Shown here in pieces: positions 51,517 to 58,926 of a DNA stretch of 64,000 nt. The notes under the pieces were generated by a model. The model searched no databases, was not told where the DNA came from, and saw only the letters and a program-made list of their open reading frames with translations. This stretch comes from Herbaspirillum huttiense (GTDB lineage: Bacteria > Pseudomonadota > Gammaproteobacteria > Burkholderiales > Burkholderiaceae_D). The translations under genes were made by a program, and so were the position numbers. Each line of letters starts with the position of its first letter. Position 1 is the first letter of the stretch. The stretch covers positions 2,976,001-3,040,000 of the forward strand of contig NZ_CP037993.1 of assembly GCF_004367745.1 (NCBI RefSeq), in the 5' to 3' direction.

Positions 51517-52194
51517 ATGGAGACATCAATTCGACGCATGCTGTCCAAGAGCATCTGGGCGCAGGCGCTGACCGAAGAACAGCTGGCCCGGGTGGAGGCC
51601 GAGGTGGTCAGCCGCAAGATCCCGGCCGGCGGCTACGTCTGCCGCAAGGGCGATCCGGTGGCGCACTGGATCGGCGTGCACGAGGGCTTGCTGAAGATGA
51701 GCAGTGTCTCGCCGGAAGGCAAGACCGTCTCCTTCGCCGGCATGGCCAACGGCGGCTGGCTGGGTGAAGGCTCGCTGCTCAAGGACGAACCGCGCAAGTA
51801 CGACGTGGTGGCCCTGCGCGAAAGTGAATTGCTCTACATGCCCAAGGCCACCTATCTCTGGCTGCTGGACAACAGCATTCCCTTCAACCGCTTTCTCGTG
51901 ACGCAATTGAACGAGCGCCTGGCGCTGTTCATTTCGCTGGTGGAATACGACCGCATGCTGGAGCCGGATGCCCGCGTGGCCCGCTGCCTGGCGGCGCTGT
52001 TCAATCCCTATCTGAATCCCGGCATCGGGCTGAACCTGCAGATCTCGCAGGAAGAAGTCGGCAACCTCTCCGGCACCTCGCGCCAGCGCGCCAACCAGGC
52101 CTTGCAGGTGCTGGAAAAGGCCGGGCTGCTGAAGGTCGACTACGGCAGCATCACCATCAATGACTTGGAAGGGCTGCGGCAATTTCCGGGATGA
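51517..52194 (+). CDS. Crp/Fnr-family transcriptional regulator, divergent from the CoA-ligase/Liv operon
   Basis: 225 residues from ATG 51517 (the frame opens at 51370 but with no good start before). A cyclic-nucleotide-binding-type beta barrel (about 20-130) precedes a winged helix-turn-helix with QEEVGNLSGTSRQRANQALQ as recognition helix. It lacks the cysteine set of Fnr and the Arg-Ser pocket of cAMP-binding Crp, so the signal is unknown. Divergent by 268 bp from the acyl-CoA synthetase gene; the intergenic region includes TTGACA (51484-51489). The pair of operon and regulator is the likely regulatory unit. Confidence 0.88.
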   Translation: METSIRRMLSKSIWAQALTEEQLARVEAEVVSRKIPAGGYVCRKGDPVAHWIGVHEGLLKMSSVSPEGKTVSFAGMANGGWLGEGSLLKDEPRKYDVVALRESELLYMPKATYLWLLDNSIPFNRFLVTQLNERLALFISLVEYDRMLEPDARVARCLAALFNPYLNPGIGLNLQISQEEVGNLSGTSRQRANQALQVLEKAGLLKVDYGSITINDLEGLRQFPG

Positions 52195-52226
52195 AACGCT
52201 GCTGCGGTCCGGAACCTGAGGACATG

Positions 52227-52256
52227 AAAAAAGCGCGGCCTGGCCGCGCTTTTTCG
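52227..52256. terminator. Bidirectional terminator between Crp-like and response regulator genes
   Basis: Arms AAGCGCGGCC (52231-52240) and GGCCGCGCTT (52242-52251) flanked by A-run and T-run; serves the two converging transcripts. Confidence 0.8.
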
Positions 52257-52273
52257 TTGGGGTAGCGTCGCTC

Positions 52274-52735
52274 TCAGGGCGTGGACCGGGCGGGCTCATC
52301 CCCGCGCGCCGGACGATTGCGGTTGCGCCAGTAAATGCCGGTATCGGCCACCGTGCCCATGAATTCCTTGGGATCGGTGGATTTGACCACGTAACCATTG
52401 GCACCGAGTTCGTAGCTCTGGTTGATGTCGCGCTGGTCGTCGGAAGAAGAGAACATCACCACCGGAATGTGCGAAGTGGCGGCGTTGGACTTGATGATCT
52501 TGAGGAAATCGTGACCGCTCATCAGCGGCAGGTTCAGGTCCAGCAGGATCAGGTAGGGATGCAGATCCTTGCGGCTCGCATATTCCCCCTGGAAAAAGAA
52601 TTCCTCCGCCAGCTCTGCATCGGCAAACCAGGTCAGCTTGTCAGCCAGCTTGCGGCTGCCCAGCGCCAGGCGTGTCAACTCAGCCACTTCCGGGCTGTCG
52701 TCGACGAGGATGATGTCATATTGCTCGATATCCAT
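52274..52735 (-). CDS. Single-domain response regulator (Rcp1/CheY-like)
   Basis: 153 residues from the ATG at 52735. One receiver domain: acidic pair in ILVDDS, phosphoacceptor Asp in LILLDLNLPLMSG and Lys in YVVKSTDP. No output domain, so it acts by protein contact or as a phosphate sink. Such Rcp1-type proteins are often partners of phytochrome-like kinases, which fits the CHASE3-PAS kinase 2.4 kb away on the same strand, but a long gap separates it from that operon. Confidence 0.9.
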   Translation of the reverse strand: MDIEQYDIILVDDSPEVAELTRLALGSRKLADKLTWFADAELAEEFFFQGEYASRKDLHPYLILLDLNLPLMSGHDFLKIIKSNAATSHIPVVMFSSSDDQRDINQSYELGANGYVVKSTDPKEFMGTVADTGIYWRNRNRPARGDEPARSTP

Positions 52736-52992
52736 GGATGGATCGCTTTCTTCAATTAATTTCAAGCTGGAACACTTCTTGTCTGGATGACCACATCCCG
52801 GCCACCCTGCATCGCGTTGCTGCCGCCTGCCCCGTCCATCCCCGACGCAGCTGCGGGCAGTGCATTTCACTGCTGCCACTGCCCTGCGGCTTGGTTCCAG
52901 CCTCGGCGGTCTGCTTGAAACCAGTACCGACGCCGATCTCCGTACTGTCAGGGGATTATTGCACAGGCATTTTCAAAAAAAATCAGAAATTT

Positions 52993-53026
52993 CCTGAATG
53001 TGAAGATCTCTTCACTCAGGTTTTTT
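52993..53026 (+). terminator. Strong hairpin with T-run facing the plus strand
   Basis: Inverted repeat 52993-53020 (CCTGA.. and ..TCAGG with GTGAAGA/TCTTCAC inner pairing) followed directly by TTTTTT. It lies one base beyond the stop of the minus-strand regulator at 53028, so it may be a terminator of that operon read from the other side, or end an unseen plus-strand transcript. Confidence 0.6.
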
Positions 53027-53027
53027 G

Positions 53028-53678
53028 TCACTTGTCCGGCGTGGCAATGCCGGTACGAATCGCATAGCGCACCAGGCCGGGCACGTCGCGGATGTCCAGG
53101 CGCTCCATCAGCTGCGCCCGGTGGGTCTCGATGGTCTTGGCGCTGACGTTCAACTGGTAGGCGATCTCCTTGGTATTGTTGCCTTCGGCAATCAATTGCA
53201 GGATTTCGCGCTGGCGCGGGGTGAGCACTTCGACCGGCGTGCCGTTTTGTGCAACACGCTTCATATAGTTATCGAGCGCCTCGCGCGAGATGTGCGAATC
53301 CAGGTACTGGCGCCCATGTTTTACTTCATACAGGGCTTTTTCCAGCTCGGTGGCGGCCGAATCCTTGAAGAGATAGCCGTTGGCGCCGGCATTCAAGGCC
53401 TGCATGACGTATTCCTCGCTGCCGTACATGGACAGCATCAGGAAGCGGATGGTCGGATACTCGCCGCGCAGACGGCGCAGCGCTTCCAGGCCATTCATGC
53501 CCTTCATGGCGATGTCCAGCAGCACCAGGTCGGGTTTCAGCTGCGGGATCATCTCGATGACTTCGGCACCGTCGGACGCCTCGCCCACCACCTCCACACC
53601 CGGCATGGCGGTCAGCAGTGCCTTGATGCCGCTGCGCACCAGCGCGTGATCGTCGGCCAGCATGATTCGGGTCAGCAT
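53028..53678 (-). CDS. NarL/FixJ-type response regulator
   Basis: 216 residues: a receiver domain (phosphoacceptor in LVLLDIAMKGMNG, Lys in YLFKDS) and a LuxR-type helix-turn-helix at the C-terminus (TPRQREILQLIAEGNNTKEI, LNVSAKTIETHRAQLMERLD). Phosphorylation promotes DNA binding. Its ATG follows the preceding histidine kinase stop with no gap (TAA-ATG), so the kinase at 53.7-55.1 kb is its partner. The target genes are not evident; the fimbrial locus 4 kb away is one candidate. Confidence 0.93.
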   Translation of the reverse strand: MLTRIMLADDHALVRSGIKALLTAMPGVEVVGEASDGAEVIEMIPQLKPDLVLLDIAMKGMNGLEALRRLRGEYPTIRFLMLSMYGSEEYVMQALNAGANGYLFKDSAATELEKALYEVKHGRQYLDSHISREALDNYMKRVAQNGTPVEVLTPRQREILQLIAEGNNTKEIAYQLNVSAKTIETHRAQLMERLDIRDVPGLVRYAIRTGIATPDK

Positions 53679-55142
53679 TTACATTCTCCTTACGATGGGG
53701 GCGACCGGCAGGTGCATGACGATTTCCGTCCCTGCGCCGGGCGCCGAAGTGATGTCCATGGAACCGCCTACCAGCACCGCCCGCTCTTCCATGTTGAGCA
53801 GGCCGAAACTGGTACCGGAAATGGCATTGCTGCGGGCACGCTCGATGTCGAAGCCTTTGCCGTCATCGCGGATGCTCAGGTACACCTGGTCCTGCTGGCG
53901 GTCGATCTTGACCCAGATGTTCTGGCACTTTGCGTGGCGCAGGATGTTGGTGACGGCTTCCTGCACGATGCGAAAGGCGGTGTTCTCGATGTCGTGGTGC
54001 AATTCTTCATCATGCCCGCTGCTCTCGAACCAGCCGTTCACGTTGGCCAGCTTGGACTTCTGTTCCACGTAGGAACGCAGGGCGGCAATCAGGCCCAGAT
54101 TGTCCAGCTGCGGCGGGCGCAGATCCAGCGACAGGCTGCGTACCTGGGCCAGCACGGCGGTGACGATGTCGATGCCGTTCTGCAGCGACGGGCCTTCCAG
54201 CGAGCCGGTCTTCTTGATGGTTTCCAGGTTGATCTTCAAGGCGGTCAGCGACTGCCCCACGTCGTCATGCAAGCCGCGCGCCAGGTGCTGGCGTTCGCGC
54301 TCCTGCACCTCGATCACGCGCGAGGACAGCAGTTGCTGGCGCTGGATCGCCAGTTCCAGTTCGCGCCGTGACTGTTCGCGCTCGGTGACGTCGATGGCCA
54401 GGCCGGCCACCATGTCGCCCTTGCCTTCCCCACTGATCGGGAAACGCACCACGTCGAGGATGCGCGCATTGTGGTTGTGGTCGAACACGGTTTCCTGGGT
54501 GTGCAGCTCGCACTTTTCTTCCAGCACCTTGCGATCGTACTCACGCGAGGCTTCGGCCCCGCCCGTGGTCATCAGCTCGGCATCGGTCATGCCATCCATG
54601 TCGTGCGGGGTCATGCCGTAGAAGGCCGACTGCGCCGGATTGACGTAGCTGTAGCGCAGCTGCGCATCCTTGATCCAGGTCGGCATGGGAGCCGCATTCA
54701 TGAAGGCATTGAAACGCGCCTGCATCTCGCGCAGGGCCTGGGCACTGGCGCGCTGCTTGCGCCGCGCCTGGGCGTCGCGCAGTTCGCGGTCGACCGCGTG
54801 CGGCAGGCGGGCGATGGCGCTTTTCAGGAAGTAATCCTGAGCCCCCGCCTTCATCACCTCCACTGCCGTCTGCTCGCCGATCACGCCGGAGACGATGATG
54901 AAGGGCGTCTGGTCATTGTCGGCCTTGACCAGCTTCAAGGCTTCGACGCCGGAGAACATCGGCATCGAGTAATCCGAGATGACGATGTCCCAGCGCTGCG
55001 CCTGCAGCGCCGCCAGCAGGGCCTGTTCGTCGTCGACCCGTTCCCAGGTCGGATCGAAGCCGCCGCGCTTGAGCTCACGCACCATCAGCACGGCATCTTC
55101 TTCCATGTCTTCGACGAACAGTACGCGTAGCGGAATGCTCAT
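53679..55142 (-). CDS. Hybrid-type histidine kinase: receiver-PAS-HisKA_3
   Basis: 487 residues from ATG 55142 (AAGG upstream; TTG 55184 rejected). The order is a receiver domain (about 5-120; phosphoacceptor in VISDYSMPMFSG), a PAS domain (about 150-265), then a HisKA_3 kinase with phosphorylated His in LARGLHDDVGQSLTALKINL and the ATPase N- and G-boxes (EAVTNILRHAKC, RDDGKGFD). No membrane segment. The receiver at the N-terminus means it can accept phosphate from another kinase, probably the CHASE3 kinase just upstream, then pass the signal to the NarL-type regulator. Confidence 0.92.
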   Translation of the reverse strand: MSIPLRVLFVEDMEEDAVLMVRELKRGGFDPTWERVDDEQALLAALQAQRWDIVISDYSMPMFSGVEALKLVKADNDQTPFIIVSGVIGEQTAVEVMKAGAQDYFLKSAIARLPHAVDRELRDAQARRKQRASAQALREMQARFNAFMNAAPMPTWIKDAQLRYSYVNPAQSAFYGMTPHDMDGMTDAELMTTGGAEASREYDRKVLEEKCELHTQETVFDHNHNARILDVVRFPISGEGKGDMVAGLAIDVTEREQSRRELELAIQRQQLLSSRVIEVQERERQHLARGLHDDVGQSLTALKINLETIKKTGSLEGPSLQNGIDIVTAVLAQVRSLSLDLRPPQLDNLGLIAALRSYVEQKSKLANVNGWFESSGHDEELHHDIENTAFRIVQEAVTNILRHAKCQNIWVKIDRQQDQVYLSIRDDGKGFDIERARSNAISGTSFGLLNMEERAVLVGGSMDITSAPGAGTEIVMHLPVAPIVRRM

Positions 55143-55180
55143 GGGACCTTGTTCTCCTTCAGGCTCACGGTTGAGTCGGT

Positions 55181-56983
55181 TCAATTCTCATCGGACGATC
55201 GGCGCGCTTCGCCCAGGCTGGGCAGCACGCCCTTGCGCGGCAACGCGAAGTAGAAGCTGGCCCCTTCCCTGGGCTTGCTCTCGGCCCAGACCCGGCCGGT
55301 GTGGCGCACCACGATGCGCTGCACCAGCGCCAGGCCAATGCCGGTGCCGGCGTATTCCTCCTGACGATGCAATCGCTGGAAGGTACCGAACAGCTTGTGC
55401 GCATAGCGCATGTCGAAGCCGACGCCATTGTCGTGGATGCCATAGACGTATTCGTCCGCATTGGCCTGCATGGTCACGCACACGCGCGGCTGCTCGCTCT
55501 TGCTGCTGAACTTGACTGCATTGGACAGCAGGTTTTCCCATACTTGCGCGATCAGCCCGCGATTGGCGACCGCACCTTCCAGACGCGGCACGTCGAAGAT
55601 CACGCCGGGGTTTTCCTGCTGCAGACCAGCGACCACCTGCGCCACCAGTTCGTCCATCGAGAAGCGCTGCAAGGTCAGTTCACCGGTAGTGGACTTGGCC
55701 AGCTTGAGCAGGTCGTTGATCAGCGCATCCATCTTGCGCACGTTGCGGCGGATCACCTGCAGCTGCTCGCGTCCTTTCTCGTCGATGGCGTGGGCGTAGT
55801 CCTCTTCGAGGATCATGGCATAGCCGGAGATGGCACGCAGCGGCGCGCGCAAGTCGTGCGAAACCGAATAGGAAAAACTCTCCAGCTCCTTGTTCACGTT
55901 GTGCAGGTGCTGGGCCTGGCGCTCCAGGTCGGCATTGAGGGCCTCGATCTCTTCCTCGGCGCGCTTGCGTTCGGAGATGTCGTAGATCACGGTGCGGCTG
56001 ATGAGCTTGCTGTTGTCGCGGCTGGGAATGGCGGTGGCATTGACCAGCGCGGTGAATTCGCTGCCATCGGCGCGGCGGAAGTTGAGGTCGATGCCGCTGA
56101 TCTCGCGCCTGAGCAGGAACTGGGGTTGCAGCTCGCGCTCGTAGCGCGCGGCGCTAGCCGGGGCCAGCAGGTCGGCCTGGGTCATGCGGCCCACCACCTG
56201 TTCGCGCGTGTAGCCCAGCCATTTCAGTTCGGTGTCGTTGATCTTGATGATGCGCTTGTCGGTCTCGTCGACCGAGTGATAGCCGCAGGGCGCGTTGTTG
56301 TAGAGATCCTCGATCTCGTCCGAATAAGCTTGTGCGCGCTGCTGGGCCTCGACCCGGCGCGACATTTCCTTGCGCAACTTGCGGTAGACCAGCAGCAGCA
56401 AGGCAATGCTGAGCAGGCTGCCGCTGATGACCATGAAAATGGTCAGATTGGCGCTCATGGCCGTGTCATGTGAGCGCGTGGCCAACAATGCGTTCTCGTT
56501 GCCCTTCATCTGCTCAAAGCAGGTGCGGATGCGCTCACCCAGTTCCTTGCCCTCCAGCACGCGGGCGCGGCCCTCTTCCTGGCTCAGTTCCATCAGCTGG
56601 CGCGACAGCGTCAGGCGCTGCATCACCAGGTCTTCGGTCTGACTGAGCAAAACAGCCTGCCGCGGGTTGTCGCTCAGCAGGCGGCGCAGATCCTGCAGCA
56701 GTGCGTTGACATGACGCACCCCGGACTCGAAATTGTTGCGGTATTCCTGCTCACCCGAAAGCGCAAAGCCGCGCGAACTGCTGACTGCGTCGCGCAGGGT
56801 CGAGTTGGCTTCTTCCAGCTTGTTGAGCACCGTGTAGCTATGCTGCAGCCAGACGGCGCGCCGCTCGAAGTCACGCACGCTATGGTACGAAAAAGCTGCC
56901 ACGCCCAACGAGAGCAACAGGGCCAGCAGGAAGAAAATGCCGGTGCTGGCTCGGGCCAGTCCGCTTTGTCTGGTTATCGGCAT
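55181..56983 (-). CDS. Membrane CHASE3-PAS histidine kinase
   Basis: 600 residues. Membrane helices near 13-33 and 178-200 enclose a CHASE3 periplasmic domain (about 35-175), then a PAS domain (about 225-340, RREISGIDLNFRRADGSEF), HisKA (phosphorylated His in FSYSVSHDLRAPLRAISG, about residue 370) and a HATPase with LLSNAVKFSSKSE and GVGFDMRYAHKLF, ending in TGIGLALVQ. The HisKA/HATPase segment is of the phytochrome-kinase type, without a receiver domain. First gene of a three-gene cascade; 38 bases before the next kinase. Confidence 0.92.
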   Translation of the reverse strand: MPITRQSGLARASTGIFFLLALLLSLGVAAFSYHSVRDFERRAVWLQHSYTVLNKLEEANSTLRDAVSSSRGFALSGEQEYRNNFESGVRHVNALLQDLRRLLSDNPRQAVLLSQTEDLVMQRLTLSRQLMELSQEEGRARVLEGKELGERIRTCFEQMKGNENALLATRSHDTAMSANLTIFMVISGSLLSIALLLLVYRKLRKEMSRRVEAQQRAQAYSDEIEDLYNNAPCGYHSVDETDKRIIKINDTELKWLGYTREQVVGRMTQADLLAPASAARYERELQPQFLLRREISGIDLNFRRADGSEFTALVNATAIPSRDNSKLISRTVIYDISERKRAEEEIEALNADLERQAQHLHNVNKELESFSYSVSHDLRAPLRAISGYAMILEEDYAHAIDEKGREQLQVIRRNVRKMDALINDLLKLAKSTTGELTLQRFSMDELVAQVVAGLQQENPGVIFDVPRLEGAVANRGLIAQVWENLLSNAVKFSSKSEQPRVCVTMQANADEYVYGIHDNGVGFDMRYAHKLFGTFQRLHRQEEYAGTGIGLALVQRIVVRHTGRVWAESKPREGASFYFALPRKGVLPSLGEARRSSDEN

Positions 56984-57454
56984 GGTTCACGTTTCATTGT
57001 TCTGCCAGTCACGCTTGCGGCTTGAGAGCCGGTTACCCGACCACCCGCCCGAATACAGCGCGCATGCGGCAGGCTGCTCGGGTGTTCATCCTGTGTGTTG
57101 CCGGGAACCGCGCATGCACACGCACCTGGATGCGGCGTGGCCATTCCCCCCCGCAGCAGCCCGGCCAACCTGTCTGCGCCAGGTTGGTGAGGGGGCGGCT
57201 GAAGTGTCTCCTTGCTGCCTGTCCCGATACCGGAATACGGCCTATCCGATATCAACTGTTTTCTTTCTGTCAGCAAATGGAACCAACATCTTCAAATTCG
57301 TGGAAAACGCTGTTGCGCAAATGCGCCATGCGATGCGCATCAAGCCCAGCTATCCGGCATTTTCCTATTGTTTATTCGAATTAATTCTATAATAGATTCC
57401 GACATTTACCCGTTTTTTCCGGGCTTGGGCCCGAGCTCTGCCGGCGCGTATTCG
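56984..57454. other. 471-bp divergent promoter region between kinase and fimbrial genes
   Basis: Divergent starts on both sides. A perfect hairpin CCAACCTG-N7-CAGGTTGG lies at 57165-57187 and a loose inverted repeat near 57227-57252. Open frames here look accidental. The plus-strand leader of the first fimbrial subunit gene must be long or its promoter lies in the last 150 bp, which are AT-rich. Confidence 0.5.
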
Positions 57455-57943
57455 ATGAAAAATTCACATTCCCTGCTACTGGCTGCCGGCCTCCTGAGTT
57501 GCGTCAATCTAGATGCACTGGCTGTTTCCTCCACCGGCAGCCTGGAAATTTCCGCCATCGTCCCCTCGCAATGCGTGGTCCAGAGCGCCGCCCTGCCCTT
57601 CGGCCGCTATGCGGCCAGCGCCCTGCAGCAGAATGCGCAGATCGGCGTGGCTTGTTCCAATGGCACCAGCTATACCGTGAGCCTGGATGGTGGTACCGGC
57701 AGCGGTGCCAACGTCGCCACGCGCAAGCTGAGCACAGCGGATGGCGTCAACACCCTCAACTACGGTCTGTATCAGGATGCTGCGCGTACCCGTTCCTGGG
57801 GCAACAGCACTGGCAGCGATACGGTGGCCGGCGTGGGCAACGGCAGCAACCAGAACATCCCGGTCTACGGCTATATCCCGGGCGGCCAGACCGCCCGTGC
57901 GGGCAGCTACAGCGACGTGGTGGCCATCACCCTGTCCTACTGA
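57455..57943 (+). CDS. Spore coat U (SCPU) domain fimbrial subunit, first copy
   Basis: 162 residues from ATG 57455. A signal peptide (MKNSHSLLLAAGLLSCVNLD) and then one SCPU domain: CVVQSAALPFGRYA, VACSNGTSYTVSLDGGTGSG, LSTADGVNTLNYGLYQDAAR and the C-terminal strand AGSYSDVVAITLSY. This is the pilin fold of archaic (Csu-type) chaperone-usher fimbriae, with a donor strand at the N-terminus. It stands ahead of the chaperone and usher genes, followed by a terminator, so it can be made separately as a major or minor pilin. Confidence 0.9.
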   Translation: MKNSHSLLLAAGLLSCVNLDALAVSSTGSLEISAIVPSQCVVQSAALPFGRYAASALQQNAQIGVACSNGTSYTVSLDGGTGSGANVATRKLSTADGVNTLNYGLYQDAARTRSWGNSTGSDTVAGVGNGSNQNIPVYGYIPGGQTARAGSYSDVVAITLSY

Positions 57944-57981
57944 TCCCGGTCAACGCCGGCGCAGCGCCGGCAGGCCAACGC

Positions 57982-58018
57982 AATGGCGCGGCTCTCCACG
58001 GAGCCGCGCCATTTTTCT
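57982..58018 (+). terminator. Intrinsic terminator after the first fimbrial subunit
   Basis: Arms AATGGCGCGGCTC (57982-57994) and GAGCCGCGCCATT (58001-58013), then TTTCTTG. It cuts the first subunit from the chaperone-usher genes. Confidence 0.85.
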
Positions 58019-58191
58019 TGCCCGCACCGCTGGCGCTGGCGCCTCGAAGTTACTGATGAGCAAATTTTTTGTTGATTATTGATCACATTGTGTGGCTGGC
58101 TTGCAACTTTCTTCACACTTTTTGACCTATTTCGTTTTAATCTAGCAAAAAACTGACAACGATCTGACAACCAGAGTGGAGATGTCGTAGC

Positions 58192-58926
58192 GTGACGAGA
58201 TCAGCATCCATAGGGGGGCGGCTGGTGCGCGTAATGGCGCTGGCTTGCCTGGCAAGTACGGTGGGGTGGCAGGCAGCCCACGCGTCCAATTTCGAGATCG
58301 CTCCGGTAGTGCTGGAGCTGTCGTCCTCGCGCACGGCCGGCGTGATCAAGATCGTCAACAACGACAATCACAATGTGTCCCTGCAACTGCGCGCCTATGA
58401 CTGGCAGCAGGCGGACAGCAAGGATGAGCTGCAACCCACGCAGAACCTGATCCTCAGTCCCCCCGTGTTCAATCTGGCCCCCGGTGCCTCGCAGGTGATC
58501 CGGGTGGTGGCCAAGCAGCCGGCCGCACCGATCGAGATCGCCTATCGCCTGCTGATCGATGAAATCCCCGCCGCCACCGAGGGAGCCACCATCAATTTCA
58601 AATTCCGCATTTCCATGCCGGTGTTCATCGCACCGTCCGCCGCGCCCAAGGCCCAGCTGGAGTATCAGCTGCGCGCCGGCAAGCCCTTGCGCCTGCTGGT
58701 CGAAAACAGCGGCAACCGCCGCGCACGCCTGCTGGACCTGGCGCTGACGCTGCCCAATGGCAAGAAGCTGAGCGCGCCGGGCGGGGGCAATCCCTACACC
58801 CTGGCCGGCATCACCCGGCAATACCTGATCGAGAGCGACACCCCGCTTGCCGTGGGCAGCCGAGTCAAGCTGACTGCCAACAGCGATGCCGGGCCGATTG
58901 ATGCCGAACTCACCGTGGCACCTTGA
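58192..58926 (+). CDS. Fimbrial periplasmic chaperone (PapD/CsuC-like)
   Basis: 244 residues from GTG 58192 (GGAG upstream; ATG 58234 is an alternative). Signal peptide up to AHAS. The immunoglobulin-like N-domain shows SNFEIAPVVLELSSSRT and the conserved VIRVVAKQP, the strand-donating region, while the C-domain matches the FGL/archaic chaperones with a short linker. It folds pilin subunits and hands them to the usher. Its stop overlaps the usher start (TTGA). Confidence 0.9.
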   Translation: MTRSASIGGRLVRVMALACLASTVGWQAAHASNFEIAPVVLELSSSRTAGVIKIVNNDNHNVSLQLRAYDWQQADSKDELQPTQNLILSPPVFNLAPGASQVIRVVAKQPAAPIEIAYRLLIDEIPAATEGATINFKFRISMPVFIAPSAAPKAQLEYQLRAGKPLRLLVENSGNRRARLLDLALTLPNGKKLSAPGGGNPYTLAGITRQYLIESDTPLAVGSRVKLTANSDAGPIDAELTVAP

